A stretch of DNA of 64,000 nt from Archangium sp. (GTDB lineage: Bacteria > Myxococcota > Myxococcia > Myxococcales > Myxococcaceae). Shown here piece after piece: positions 1 to 8,683 of this stretch. Positions within the stretch are counted from its first letter, which is position 1. Each line of letters opens with the position of its first letter. Location: positions 1 through 64,000 of the forward strand of contig JAUYRZ010000116.1 in assembly GCA_030695565.1 (NCBI GenBank), read 5' to 3'. The notes beneath the pieces were generated by a model. That model saw only the letters and a program-made list of their open reading frames with translations, did not search any database and was not told where the DNA came from. A program made the translations under genes and the position numbers.

Positions 1-213
1 GTCGCAGAGCCGCCACCCGTCGCCGTGCCGCCACCCGTCGCCGTGCCGCCGCCCGTCGCCGTGCCGCCACCTGTCGCAGAGCCGCCACCCGTCGCCGTGC
101 CGCCACCTGTCGCCGTGCCGCCACCTGTCGCAGTGCCGCCACCCGTCGCCGTGCCGCCACCCGTCGCAGTGCCGCCGCCCGTCGCAGTGCCGCCGCCCGT
201 CGCAGTGCCGCCG
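1..213 (-). repeat. 18-bp tandem repeat encoding GGGTAT units
   Basis: About twelve imperfect 18-bp units (type GGCGGCACTGCGACGGGC on the minus strand) lie in tandem at the window edge. Differences between units are mostly synonymous (GCG/ACG wobble changes), apart from Thr-to-Ser swaps, so the peptide repeat is conserved while the DNA drifts. The array continues beyond the window. Confidence 0.85.
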
Positions 214-452
214 CCAGAGCCGCCGCCCGAACCAGTGTTCGCGCAGAATCCGTTCGCGCAGATCTGGGTCGAAGTGCAGACGGAGCACGTCTGCGCGGCG
301 ACGCCGCACGCGTCAGGCAACGACCCCGCCTTGCACTCACCCTCTGCCGTGCAGCAGCCCTGACACGTCGTGAGAGAACACTTCGCGGGGGCGGGCGTGC
401 CGCAGGAGAACGAGAGGGTGCCGAGCAGGAGCACCAAAGAGAATGAGCGCAT
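1..452 (-). CDS. Lipoprotein with Gly-Thr repeat linker (3' end outside window)
   Basis: Reading the minus strand from ATG at 452 gives a short hydrophobic leader followed by a Cys (LSFSC, residues about 14-18), a plausible but non-ideal lipobox. A Cys-rich segment follows at about residues 24-70, with many CxxC-like spacings. After residue about 77 the protein enters a low-complexity linker of GGGTAT / GGGSAT units that runs off the window edge, so the functional C-terminal domain is not visible. Cys-rich lipoproteins with such linkers are common in myxobacteria; the linker probably spaces a domain away from the membrane. The opposite-strand reading frame (Pro-Pro-Pro-Val-Ala repeats) is a shadow. 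Function unknown. Confidence 0.75.
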   Translation of the reverse strand, partial: MRSFSLVLLLGTLSFSCGTPAPAKCSLTTCQGCCTAEGECKAGSLPDACGVAAQTCSVCTSTQICANGFCANTGSGGGSGGGTATGGGTATGGGTATGGGTATGGGTATGGGTATGGGTATGGGSATGGGTATGGGTATGGGTATGGGSA

Positions 453-488
453 GGTGCCGCCCTAGGTCAGCTCGTCGGGGCAAGGCAA

Positions 489-1301
489 TCAGAACCCGCG
501 AAGTTTCTTGAGCGCCTCGTACGCGTCTTTGAGCTGACGGAACTTCTCTCCGTTGTCCTTCGCGCGATCAGGGTGGTGCTCGGCGGCGAGTTTGCGGAAC
601 GCCGACTTCACCTCGTCATCCGTCGCAGCTGCGGTCACGCCGAGCAGTTCGTATTCCTTGTCGCCCTTGCCGAAGTATTCAGAGGTGATCTGCTGCAGTT
701 GTTCATCGCTCAAGTTGAACTGCGCGACGATGCGCTTGAGCATGTCCTGCTCGCTGCGTTGCAGTTGCCCGTCGACCAGGCCGAGATCGTAGAGGCTTCG
801 CACCACCTCCACGCGGATGGACGGCTTGACCGCCGTGCGCGCGCGGGTGGTGAGGAACTCGATGTCCTGCTCGGACGCCTCGATGGCGTCTTTGAGGGCG
901 AGACGCACCGACTCCATCGCCACCTCGTTGAACTGCAGCCGCTGCTCGAAGAACTCGCGGATCACCCGGATCTCCATCTGCACTGCAGCGCCGTCGGCCC
1001 GCGCGACCTCGACGAACAGGGGGCACAGCGCGTCGACCAGCAGCAGATCTTCCGCGCTGATCTTCTTCACCTTCGGGGCCGGCCTGGCGCGTGGCTCACG
1101 TCGCACCGGCGCAGAGGCCCGTCCGAGCAGCTCCTCCTTCGAGGGGGGCCTGAAGGTCTTCGGCGCAGCCGGTTCGCGATCGAAGGCGAAGTGACCGATG
1201 AGCGCACCGACTGCGCCCAGGATCGCCGCCAGAGGTGGTGACCAGGCCAACACCATGCCCAGGGCACCGCCGATCATCAGCCCGAGGAGCTTTCCCAACA
1301 T
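489..1301 (-). CDS. DjlA-like membrane J-domain protein with TerB-like domain
   Basis: 270 residues. Residues about 5-40 form a Gly-rich hydrophobic hairpin that could anchor the protein in the inner membrane. Residues about 85-205 are all-alpha with the acidic spacing of TerB-like domains ([26 protein letters not shown]). The C-terminus is a J domain with HPD near residue 244. This TM-TerB-J order is that of DjlA, a membrane co-chaperone for DnaK. The start ATG at 1301 is 28 nt from the divergent folD start, so the two promoters must overlap or lie within the opposite gene. No clear ribosome binding site is seen. Confidence 0.8.
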   Translation of the reverse strand: MLGKLLGLMIGGALGMVLAWSPPLAAILGAVGALIGHFAFDREPAAPKTFRPPSKEELLGRASAPVRREPRARPAPKVKKISAEDLLLVDALCPLFVEVARADGAAVQMEIRVIREFFEQRLQFNEVAMESVRLALKDAIEASEQDIEFLTTRARTAVKPSIRVEVVRSLYDLGLVDGQLQRSEQDMLKRIVAQFNLSDEQLQQITSEYFGKGDKEYELLGVTAAATDDEVKSAFRKLAAEHHPDRAKDNGEKFRQLKDAYEALKKLRGF

Positions 1302-1329
1302 GCAAAGCCGAGTGTTACATGCCGCGCCT

Positions 1330-2184
1330 ATGACGGCTCAGATCATCGATGGCAAGGCGCTGTCCGCGAAGGTGAAGGCGGGTCTCAAGACCGAGGTCGA
1401 GGGGCTCCAGGCGAAGTACGGTCGCGCTCCCGGCATCGCGGTCGTTCGGGTGGGAGAGGACCCCGCGTCGAAGGTCTACGTCACCTCGAAAGAGAAGACG
1501 GCCATCGAGCTCGGCTTCGCCTCGTGGCACCACCACCTCGACGAGACGATCACCCAGGCCGAGCTGCTCGCGTTGGTGAACAAGCTCAACGCCGATGACG
1601 CGGTCGACGGGATCCTGGTGCAGCTGCCGTTGCCCAAACACATCGACTCGACGCTGGTGCTGGAGACCATCAACCCCGCGAAAGACGTCGATGGCTTTCA
1701 CGCCGTCAATGCGGGGCACTTGTTCCAGGGGCGGCCCACGCTGGTGGCGTGCACTCCGTTCGGCGTGATGCGCATGCTCGAGGAGATCGGTTGCAAGGTG
1801 GCCGGCAAGAACTGCGTGGTGATCGGCCGCAGCAACATCGTGGGCCGGCCCATGGCGATGCTGCTGCTCAACGCCAGCGCGACGGTGACCATCTGCCACT
1901 CGAAGAGCGATGTGGAGGCCGAGGTGCGGCGCGCCGACGTGGTGATCGCCGCGGTCGGTGTGTCGAAGCTGGTCAAGGGTGAATGGATCAAGCCGGGCGC
2001 GGTGGTGATCGACGTCGGCATGAACCGCGGCGCTGACGGCAAGCTGAGCGGCGATGTCGACTTCGAGTCGGCGAAGCAGAACGCCTCGTGGATCACGCCC
2101 GTGCCCGGTGGCGTGGGGCCCATGACCATCGCGATGTTGATGAACAACACGCTGCTCGCCGCGAAGGCTCGACTGGCCCGCTGA
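1330..2184 (+). CDS. folD: Methylenetetrahydrofolate dehydrogenase/cyclohydrolase FolD
   Basis: 284 residues, the usual FolD length. It interconverts 5,10-methylene-THF, 5,10-methenyl-THF and 10-formyl-THF in the cytoplasm. Visible signatures are the YVTSKEK segment with the catalytic Tyr/Lys, the QLPLPKHID substrate-site motif, the [11 protein letters not shown] nucleotide-binding motif and the C-terminal [13 protein letters not shown] at 1330 was chosen because it begins the family N-terminus ([12 protein letters not shown]); a longer in-frame extension would run into the divergent DjlA-like gene. The next gene begins directly at the stop codon, so folD heads a small coupled operon. Confidence 0.95.
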   Translation: MTAQIIDGKALSAKVKAGLKTEVEGLQAKYGRAPGIAVVRVGEDPASKVYVTSKEKTAIELGFASWHHHLDETITQAELLALVNKLNADDAVDGILVQLPLPKHIDSTLVLETINPAKDVDGFHAVNAGHLFQGRPTLVACTPFGVMRMLEEIGCKVAGKNCVVIGRSNIVGRPMAMLLLNASATVTICHSKSDVEAEVRRADVVIAAVGVSKLVKGEWIKPGAVVIDVGMNRGADGKLSGDVDFESAKQNASWITPVPGGVGPMTIAMLMNNTLLAAKARLAR

Positions 2185-2445
2185 GTGGAACTGCTCTTCG
2201 TCGTCGAACACGCGATGTTCCTGGATGGCGTCGGGCTCGTGCTCACGCCGGGGCCGGACCGGCCGTTGCCCGTGGGCACGCCGCTGTTTCTCGTGCGTCC
2301 TCGGGGCATGCACCTGACGGCGACGGTGAAGTCGTTTTCCGGGCAAGGCACGACTCGCGCGATCGCGGTCGATCTGAATGACGGTGAGGTTCCGCCGGGC
2401 ACTCGCGTGTTCGGTAGGGTCACTGCCGTCGGCGCTGCGAACTGA
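2185..2445 (+). CDS. Small beta-barrel protein, EF-Tu domain 2-like
   Basis: 86 residues, starting with GTG immediately after the folD stop (TGA|GTG), so almost certainly translationally coupled. The sequence alternates beta strands and turns (LFVVEHAMFLDGVGLVLTPG ... GTPLFLV ... GTRVFGRVTAV). This resembles the second, OB-like barrel of translation GTPases without the GTPase part. It ends in TGATG, overlapping the next start by one base. Function unknown; the fold suggestion is inferred from strand pattern only. Confidence 0.7.
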   Translation: MELLFVVEHAMFLDGVGLVLTPGPDRPLPVGTPLFLVRPRGMHLTATVKSFSGQGTTRAIAVDLNDGEVPPGTRVFGRVTAVGAAN

Positions 2446-2732
2446 TGCCGTCGGAAGCGCGACTTCAGTGGCGTGAGGGCAGTCGGCATCTGAGCTGCAC
2501 GCTCACCGAAGCAGAGGTCGTCGTCGGTGGTCGGCACGGCACAATCCGCGTTCCGGATGCGACCGTTTCGCGGTGCCACGCGCGGATCTTCCGCGAGGGT
2601 GATGGTGTGTGGGTTCAGTCGATCGATGGAGGCCACGTGGCAGTCAATGGTGTGCGCCTCGAGCGTGCTCAGCTCTTCAACCGTGACCGCATTCAGATTG
2701 GCGAGCTGGAACTCGAGTTCTGGTTGGGCTGA
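2445..2732 (+). CDS. Single-domain FHA protein
   Basis: 95 residues made almost entirely of one forkhead-associated domain: GGRHG (start of the phospho-recognition loop), SRCHARI (the conserved Ser-x-x-His) and the later Asn-Gly (VNGVRL). FHA domains bind phosphothreonine peptides, so the protein probably reads Ser/Thr kinase signalling, which is abundant in myxobacteria. The start overlaps the upstream stop (TGATG), tying it to the folD transcript. The target is unknown. Confidence 0.85.
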   Translation: MPSEARLQWREGSRHLSCTLTEAEVVVGGRHGTIRVPDATVSRCHARIFREGDGVWVQSIDGGHVAVNGVRLERAQLFNRDRIQIGELELEFWLG

Positions 2733-2744
2733 GCAGATCTTGCG

Positions 2745-2790
2745 CCCTCACCCTGACCCTCTCCCAGAGGGCCCAGAGGGAGAGGGGAGC
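2745..2790 (+). repeat. Dispersed palindromic repeat, copy 1
   Basis: Sequence of the type CCCTCACCCTGACCCTCTCCC followed by a short loop and GGGAGAGGG. The 9-bp stem is at 2757-2765 / 2778-2786. It lies just after the FHA gene and shares its layout with five other copies in the window. Confidence 0.85.
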
Positions 2791-2836
2791 TGGAACTTCA
2801 GTTGTGCGTGGCATGAGCACTGCATTTTGAGGGCCC

Positions 2837-3502
2837 ATGCGTCCTCTCATCCTGCTTCTCGGAGTGCTTTGGGCCTCATGTTCTCACGTGAACAAGGAAG
2901 CGCTCACGGCAGACGAACACCGCACGGAAGCGCAGGTTCACCTCGAGAAGGCCCGCGAAGCTGAAGAAAAGTTCGATCCCACCGACACCACGCGCGCCGC
3001 TGCACGCCGGCCCGGTAGCCCTGTCTTCGGCGCGGTCGACGGCCACTTCGCCCCGTACAACCCGAGCGACGTGCACCTGCAGGAGGCTGATCGCGAGCTG
3101 GAAAAGGCGAACGCGCACCTCGCTGCCGCGAGGACCCTCGAGACCTTCGAAGACAAAGCCTGCGAGGGGCTGTCGGCAGGTGAGCGTTCGTCGTGTCCGC
3201 TCTTCGCGTCCAGCGTCAGGCGCGTGGAGTGGGTGAAGGATGGCTTCAAGCTCGTCATGAAGGATCCCAACCAGACAGCCCCGACCTTCGCCCGGCTCCG
3301 GTGCCATCTGGCCTATGCGGTCGCCAGCGGCTTCGACCGGCCCTCGTGCCCGCTCTTTCTCAAGGGCACCAAGCTCTCGGAGGAGGGCGGCACCAGCATC
3401 ATCTTCTCGAGCGAGTCAGCCGAGGTCGCGCAGGCGCTGCGCGCTCAGGCGAGAAGGGTGTTTCCGGCTCCGGCGGTGCCTCCGGTTTCGAGCATCAAGT
3501 GA
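2837..3502 (+). CDS. Hypothetical lipoprotein
   Basis: 221 residues. The N-terminus MRPLILLLGVLWASC ends in a lipobox-like WASC, predicting export and lipidation at Cys15. Residues about 25-110 are rich in Ala, Glu and Lys with heptad-like spacing, probably helical (ADRELEKANAHLAAARTLE). The rest is mixed, with two CPLF motifs and a third Cys that could form disulfides. No family recognised. Dispersed repeats flank it on both sides, so it may be an isolated transcription unit. Confidence 0.75.
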   Translation: MRPLILLLGVLWASCSHVNKEALTADEHRTEAQVHLEKAREAEEKFDPTDTTRAAARRPGSPVFGAVDGHFAPYNPSDVHLQEADRELEKANAHLAAARTLETFEDKACEGLSAGERSSCPLFASSVRRVEWVKDGFKLVMKDPNQTAPTFARLRCHLAYAVASGFDRPSCPLFLKGTKLSEEGGTSIIFSSESAEVAQALRAQARRVFPAPAVPPVSSIK

Positions 3503-3504
3503 GG

Positions 3505-3546
3505 CCCCTCACCCCGACCCTCTCCCCGCGTGGCAGGGAGAGGGAG
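3505..3546 (+). repeat. Dispersed palindromic repeat, copy 2
   Basis: CCCCTCACCCCGACCCTCTC, a short loop, then GGGAGAGGGAG. It lies in the 50-nt gap between two convergent genes, where its stem could serve as a two-way terminator although no T run follows. Confidence 0.85.
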
Positions 3547-3553
3547 CACAGCG

Positions 3554-5056
3554 TCAGACTCCTGAGACCTTCGCGGCGGCGCTGAGTTCCCACGAGAACT
3601 TCGCGGTCTTCGTCGCGTTGGGTCCCAGCTCCACTTCGATTCTCGCGATGCCGTCCTTCGATGCCGGCGACTCTTTGGTGAGCACGTTGATCTCGACCTC
3701 CTTCACCTCGGAGACCGGCACCCGCTCTTCGATGATCAACCGCACCGGCTGGGGACGCGTGTTCGAAACGTGCAACTGAACCTTCTTCGTCGTGGTGCGC
3801 CGCCCCGTCAGTCGCGCCTCTTCGACCTTCTCTTCCGTGTCGCGAATGACCTGAAGACCATCCTCATTGCCGAAGGACAGCTTCACCGTCTCACCCGGCG
3901 CCGCGAACTTGAGCTGCGCGCGGCCGACCAGACCCGCGTCACGGATCAGATCCACCGGGCCCGCGAGCAGCACCTGGCCACTCGAGTTGGGGAACTTCGA
4001 CAGCACGAACACCAAACTCGACAGCTCGGCCGGGCACACCCGCTCGACCACGGCCTTCGACTGGAACGAGAACAGCGCCACCCGGTGCGGCTGCCCATCA
4101 CTGCGAATCGTGGTCGCGCCCGCGGCCTGCAACATGCGCGTCTCACCGCCGTCGTCGAGGCCGGGCATCTCGGCCGTACCGGTCGTCTCGCCTGCGGTCT
4201 GAATCACCTCTTCGCGAATCGACACGTCGACCACGCGCTTCTCGATGGCCTGCTTCGGCCGCGAGGAGAGCCGGTCTTCGATCAAGCTCGGAGGCGCCGT
4301 GCCCAGCGTCGGCCGCGCCGTGGAGAACAGCAGCTCCACCTCGTTCCACTCTTCGCCGGTGCGCTGCCAGACCACCGCTTCGGCCTCGACCAGCACCTGT
4401 TCGCCCGTCAGGGTCGCCCGGTACGCCGGCCGCCACACCGCGCAGGGCACGAGGTAGCTCGCCCGAACCTGCGCCTCGCCCGTGCCTTCGAGGGTGAGCG
4501 CCAGCACGCACTCCATCCGGCGCACCGGATCTTCCGCCGCGCCCAGCGCCCCACGCGCTTCCGCATGACGGAGCTCGGTGAACGCCAGGGCCTGCCGCGC
4601 CAGCCGCCGCTCTTCATCGAGCGCGGCTTCTTTCTCCGACAACGCGCTGAGCTGCGACTTCCACTGCGCGACGTCGCTGCTCCCGAAGCCCGCGAGCTGA
4701 GAAATCGCCCGGAGCAGATCGGCCCGGGCCGCCTGATACACCTCGGCCCGCGCGTCGAGCCGGGAGACCGCGTCACCCTGGGCCCGCTTCTGCGTCTCGA
4801 GCGTCTTCACCCGGGTGCGCAGCGCGCTCGCATCGGCAGGCAGACCGCCTTTGGGCTGCTCCTTCCACCGCCGCTCGAACTTCGCGTCGATGAGCGTGCC
4901 GCCCTTCACCTCGAGCTTGAGCGACCGATCGACCGCCACCATCGGCAGGCCTTCGATCACCAGCTTGGTCACACCCGACAACACCACGGCGCCGCGGCGT
5001 TCGACCTGCGCCCGGTCTTCCATCACGACGACCTTCTTCACGGGAAGTGCGCTCAT
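3554..5056 (-). CDS. DUF4139 (MuiA-family) protein
   Basis: 500 residues from ATG at 5056, preceded 2 nt upstream by the stop of the paralogous gene, so the two are coupled. The N-terminal ~70 residues match the DUF4140-type strand pattern (VEMEDRAQVERRG-like opening, IEGLPMVAVDRSLKLEV). A coiled coil follows at about 80-180, then a beta-rich DUF4139 region with YLVPCAVWRPAYRATL and TGEEWNEVELLFSTARP. The family is annotated as mucoidy inhibitor MuiA-like; its biochemical role is not established. No signal peptide is visible. Longer upstream extension in this frame reads through the paralogue out of frame and was rejected. Confidence 0.8.
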   Translation of the reverse strand: MSALPVKKVVVMEDRAQVERRGAVVLSGVTKLVIEGLPMVAVDRSLKLEVKGGTLIDAKFERRWKEQPKGGLPADASALRTRVKTLETQKRAQGDAVSRLDARAEVYQAARADLLRAISQLAGFGSSDVAQWKSQLSALSEKEAALDEERRLARQALAFTELRHAEARGALGAAEDPVRRMECVLALTLEGTGEAQVRASYLVPCAVWRPAYRATLTGEQVLVEAEAVVWQRTGEEWNEVELLFSTARPTLGTAPPSLIEDRLSSRPKQAIEKRVVDVSIREEVIQTAGETTGTAEMPGLDDGGETRMLQAAGATTIRSDGQPHRVALFSFQSKAVVERVCPAELSSLVFVLSKFPNSSGQVLLAGPVDLIRDAGLVGRAQLKFAAPGETVKLSFGNEDGLQVIRDTEEKVEEARLTGRRTTTKKVQLHVSNTRPQPVRLIIEERVPVSEVKEVEINVLTKESPASKDGIARIEVELGPNATKTAKFSWELSAAAKVSGV

Positions 5057-5058
5057 GA

Positions 5059-7248
5059 TCAGTTTCTCCGGTTTCCGCCGACGAGCATCTTGTCGGCCGG
5101 CATGCGAATGGCGAACTGCGCGGTCAGCTTCAGGCTGCCTCCAGGCGGCACCGTCACGCGCCACCTCCGCGCGCCTTTGACGATCACTCCATCGACGGGG
5201 CCTTCGACCTTCTCCCAGGGCGGGCTCGAGGCGAGCTCCTCCACCTTGAGATCCTTCTCGTCGGAGTCGACCGTGGGCACGCGCTCGCGCACCTCGATCA
5301 ACGCAGGCGCCGCGAGCCGGTTGTTGAGCTCGATCTCCACGTCGTGCGGCAACACGGTGGATCCGCCCAGGAAGCCGCCGGTGGTCTCCTTGTAGTGCGA
5401 CTTGCGCGCGACCTTGAGCGCCTCTTCCACGCCCAGGCCCAGCCGGTGCGATTGCTCCGCGCCCGGACCGATGGCCGGAAGCGAGGTGGTCATCAGGAAC
5501 TCGTCGCCCGCCGTCACGTCGACCGGGCCCGGCAACAACGCATGCGCGCTGCGGTTGGCGATGGTGAGCGTGCGGTAGACCTTCTGCTCCACCGACGGAA
5601 CGCAGACGTACTCGGGCGTGAGGCCGACCGCGCATGACATCACCGGCACCAGCACCCACTTGCCCGTCGAAGGCACGTCGAGCCGCGCGCCGCCGTCGTA
5701 GAGGTAGTCGAACGACTTCACCGAGCTGACCGGGTTGCACAGGGAGGGCAGCGAGAGGTGCTGCACTTCGAAAGCGGCGCGCTGGGCCCGGCTCACGATC
5801 GCCATCACCACGTCGATCTGCACCGAGACGCCCGCGACGAACGCGAAGTCCCACTCGGAGGCGTTGGTGAGCTTGCCTCGGTTTCCCGGGTGGTCCGGCG
5901 CGCCCATCGCCAATCGCGAATAGTCGCCGAAGCTCGCCGCCAGGCCGGCCGCGGGCTCTTCGGGCGAAGGTTCGGGCAGGTCGAAGTCGGCCTCCGGAGC
6001 GCCGCCCTCGTCATCATCCATCGAGAGGTCGGCCGACTCCTCCATCGCGCCGTCCAGCTCCTTGCGCATCATGCCGCCGAAGGCGCCGCCGCCGCCCTTG
6101 GGAGCAGGCGCCGCAGACATGCGGGCTGCCGGCGCCATCGCGCGCGACCTCATCGGCATCGCAGGCGCGGCCGCTTCAGCCACCGCTGCAAACGAGCCGG
6201 ACGACGCCACGCTCGAAGGGGGCGGGGGAGGTGCGGGAGGCGGAGGACCACCACGCTTCTTGTCCTTCTGAAACATCACCGGCTGCGGCTGGGGAATCGA
6301 CGAAGGGGCAGGAGGCGCTCCCGGCCCCCGCGGCACCCGGTTTCCCGCCATCGCCCCGTCGTAGGCCTCGAACAACGCCTCGAGCCCCGGGGGCGGTTCG
6401 CGCCAACCCGAACGTGCCGGCGCTTCCTGCCGGCGCCCGATCTTGAGCGACTTGAGCTCCGGCATGTCAGCCCGCCGCGAAGCCGAAGCGGTGCTCAGCG
6501 ACAGCCGCACGTCATTCCAGTCTTCACCGGTGTTCTGCGCCACCGACGCCCGCATCTGCAGCGCGCCGTTGGTCAGCCCGCGCTCGAGGGTGAGCGAATA
6601 GCTGGGCACCCAGCGCGCACCCGGCACGCGGTACTCCAGCTCGAGCTCGAAGGGTTCGGCAGGGGCCTGCGCCAGGGTCACCACCGCGACGCGGGAAAGC
6701 CGGGCCCGCTCGGCACGTTTCGCCGTCGAGGCCTCCTGCATGCGGCGCTGCCGGAGCTGCTGCTCCTGGTTGGCGTCGAGGATCTCCTGATCGAGGGCCC
6801 GCCTGCGCTCGAGCCGGGTGGTCAGCTCGCCCTCGGTGAAGTCACCCAGCGCCAGCATCGACTCCACGGGGGCAGGGCGGGGCGGCTCACCCCGTTTGTG
6901 CTCGAGGAAGCTCGGCTTGAGCGACTGCAGCTCGGCGATCTCCTGGTTGAGGCGCTGGCGGGTCAGCTCGAGCTGCGCGAGCTTCGCGCCCGCCTCTTCC
7001 CAGGCCCGCTGTTCGGCCGGTACGTCGACCTCTTCGGCCAACTCGACCTCGAACTGGGGCCGCACGTCGACCACCCGGCCCGCACCCCCTTGCACCCGCG
7101 CGCGCAACGAGCCGGGCTCCAGCGACAAGGGCAGGCCGCCGAACCGGAGCTGACGCTCAGGCCCGCTGGCGATCTTCGCGAGGCGCCGGCACAGGGCGCC
7201 TTCTCGGTACACGGTCACGGAATCCAGCGTCGAAGAAAGGGCGCTCAC
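5059..7248 (-). CDS. DUF4139 (MuiA-family) protein with Pro/Gly/Ala-rich insert
   Basis: 729 residues. Order: DUF4140-like N-terminus (SVTVYREGALCRRL, residues 9-70), coiled coil (about 80-190), a DUF4139 first half with YRVPGARWVPSYSLTLERG and NTGEDWNDVRLSLSTA, then a long low-complexity insert at roughly 290-430 (Pro, Gly, Ala and an acidic DDDEGG patch), and the second half of DUF4139 to the end. The 500-residue neighbour lacks the insert, so this is the extended member of a tandem duplication. No signal peptide is visible, so localisation is uncertain. Confidence 0.8.
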   Translation of the reverse strand: MSALSSTLDSVTVYREGALCRRLAKIASGPERQLRFGGLPLSLEPGSLRARVQGGAGRVVDVRPQFEVELAEEVDVPAEQRAWEEAGAKLAQLELTRQRLNQEIAELQSLKPSFLEHKRGEPPRPAPVESMLALGDFTEGELTTRLERRRALDQEILDANQEQQLRQRRMQEASTAKRAERARLSRVAVVTLAQAPAEPFELELEYRVPGARWVPSYSLTLERGLTNGALQMRASVAQNTGEDWNDVRLSLSTASASRRADMPELKSLKIGRRQEAPARSGWREPPPGLEALFEAYDGAMAGNRVPRGPGAPPAPSSIPQPQPVMFQKDKKRGGPPPPAPPPPPSSVASSGSFAAVAEAAAPAMPMRSRAMAPAARMSAAPAPKGGGGAFGGMMRKELDGAMEESADLSMDDDEGGAPEADFDLPEPSPEEPAAGLAASFGDYSRLAMGAPDHPGNRGKLTNASEWDFAFVAGVSVQIDVVMAIVSRAQRAAFEVQHLSLPSLCNPVSSVKSFDYLYDGGARLDVPSTGKWVLVPVMSCAVGLTPEYVCVPSVEQKVYRTLTIANRSAHALLPGPVDVTAGDEFLMTTSLPAIGPGAEQSHRLGLGVEEALKVARKSHYKETTGGFLGGSTVLPHDVEIELNNRLAAPALIEVRERVPTVDSDEKDLKVEELASSPPWEKVEGPVDGVIVKGARRWRVTVPPGGSLKLTAQFAIRMPADKMLVGGNRRN

Positions 7249-7327
7249 GAGGCCTCCAGAATCGGAAATGAAATGGAAAAGGGTGGTGCTTCAGCACTTC
7301 AACGCCGGCCGGCCCGATTCAGTGACA

Positions 7328-8656
7328 TCAACAGGGCGGGGCGCAGCGGAGCTTCATGTCGGCCTGCGGAACACAGCGGCCGTCGAGGCACTCGCCGTCT
7401 TCTTTGCAGATGCTGTTCAGCCGCAGGTACGGAGCCCGGCACCGCAGGGTGACTTCTTTTTCGCAGAACCCCGAAGCACAGGGGATGGCGACGGTGCGCG
7501 AGGCATCGATGCGCACCGCGCAGGTCTCACCTTCGCTCGCGGGGCCGGTGCACACCCCCACGTCGCCCGAGCCCGACGGCTTGCAAGAGACCTGAAAGCC
7601 GGAGCAGTTCTGCTTCGAGGGCGTGCACGACTGGCCCCGCTCCGGGAGCGTGCTGCACTGGTTGGTGGTGTCTCGGCAGGTGAGGCCCGCCGCGCATTGA
7701 TCCCCCACGAAGGCGGCGTAGGCGGTCTGCGGGCAGCTGAACTGCTCTCCGTCGGGGGCGCGGCAGGAGCCGGCGGCAGGCGCGGAGGCCGGAAAGCCGA
7801 CCCAGCTCAGGTCGGCGCAGACCAGGCCGGCGCGGCAGCTCCAGTGGAACTTGCAGTCGGCCGATTCGCCGCGCGGCACGATGCAGGTGCCTTCGAGACC
7901 GTCGACGAAGGGCACCACGTCGCACGCGAGGCCCGGTTCGCAGGGGCTCAACCGATCGAGATCGACGCGGCAGCGCTCCCCGAGCTTGCGGCGGGGCCGG
8001 CAACTGCCCAGGCAGATGAGATCGGGTTCACACTCCACGCTGGTGGTGCAGGTCTCATCGAGGGTCTTCAAGTACGTGCAGCGGGTGCCGTCGCAGCGCA
8101 GGCCGGGCGCGCAGCCGATACCGCAAGGCTCATCGAGCTGGCTCAGGGTGATGCAGGTGCCCTGGCACGAGGTGGTGCCCTTCACGCAGAGAGTGCCAGC
8201 AGCACACTCGACCAGGTGAACGCACGTGTCGTTCGAGCCGAGGCTGCCCGTCACCAGCCCCGTCTGCAGCCCGCAATCATCGAAGGGCTGCGCCACGGCG
8301 AGCGGATAGTCGGGCGGGAACGAGGGCGGGCAGGCGCTCGAGGTGAGCCGCCGCTCACACGAACTGAGCTGGGCGGCGTCGAACGAGATTCGTTTCGCTT
8401 CGAAGGAGGCCGCCATGGGCTCGTACTCGGCCAGGCACGCCGCCTGCGTCTGGTCGATACACTCGCCGCGGCTCAGCCTGCTGAAGGCGGGGTAGCAGCG
8501 CAGCTTGAGCTCACACTTGGCCGCCGCGATGCGCGAGCACACCTCGAGCGCGAACAGCTCACGGCCCGAATCGAGCCCGGCGTCGACGACGGGCGTGGGG
8601 GCAGGGCATCCGAGCGTGAGGACAGCCGAGGGGATCAGCCACCAGGCGCGCGACAT
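7328..8656 (-). CDS. Cys-rich lipoprotein (Dickkopf-like cysteine pattern)
   Basis: 442 residues from ATG at 8656 (a GTG at 8674 would add six). MSRAWWLIPSAVLTLGC ends in a strong lipobox (LTLGC), so the mature protein is lipidated. Over 40 cysteines follow in repeated C-x(5-8)-G-x-x-C units (CAPGLRCDGTRC, CEPDLICLGSC, CEPGLACDV), the pattern seen in many myxobacterial surface lipoproteins and in cysteine-rich extracellular domains. Disulfide-stabilised and probably surface or periplasmic. Function unknown. Confidence 0.85.
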   Translation of the reverse strand: MSRAWWLIPSAVLTLGCPAPTPVVDAGLDSGRELFALEVCSRIAAAKCELKLRCYPAFSRLSRGECIDQTQAACLAEYEPMAASFEAKRISFDAAQLSSCERRLTSSACPPSFPPDYPLAVAQPFDDCGLQTGLVTGSLGSNDTCVHLVECAAGTLCVKGTTSCQGTCITLSQLDEPCGIGCAPGLRCDGTRCTYLKTLDETCTTSVECEPDLICLGSCRPRRKLGERCRVDLDRLSPCEPGLACDVVPFVDGLEGTCIVPRGESADCKFHWSCRAGLVCADLSWVGFPASAPAAGSCRAPDGEQFSCPQTAYAAFVGDQCAAGLTCRDTTNQCSTLPERGQSCTPSKQNCSGFQVSCKPSGSGDVGVCTGPASEGETCAVRIDASRTVAIPCASGFCEKEVTLRCRAPYLRLNSICKEDGECLDGRCVPQADMKLRCAPPC

Positions 8657-8683
8657 GCCGCCGATCTTAGTCACGGCAGAAAC

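Noticed and set aside
25-363. Plus-strand frame with Pro-Pro-Pro-Val-Ala repeats
   Set aside because: It is the complement of the Gly-rich linker of the minus-strand lipoprotein, which has a signal peptide and Cys pattern; the plus frame has neither.
5057-5854. N-terminal extension of the 500-residue DUF4139 protein
   Set aside because: The extension reads through the upstream paralogue out of frame and is Arg/Gly shadow sequence.
5758-7452. Long Arg/His-rich plus-strand frame opposite the DUF4139 gene
   Set aside because: Composition is typical of antisense shadows in GC-rich DNA, with no motif, and the minus strand has a clear family match.
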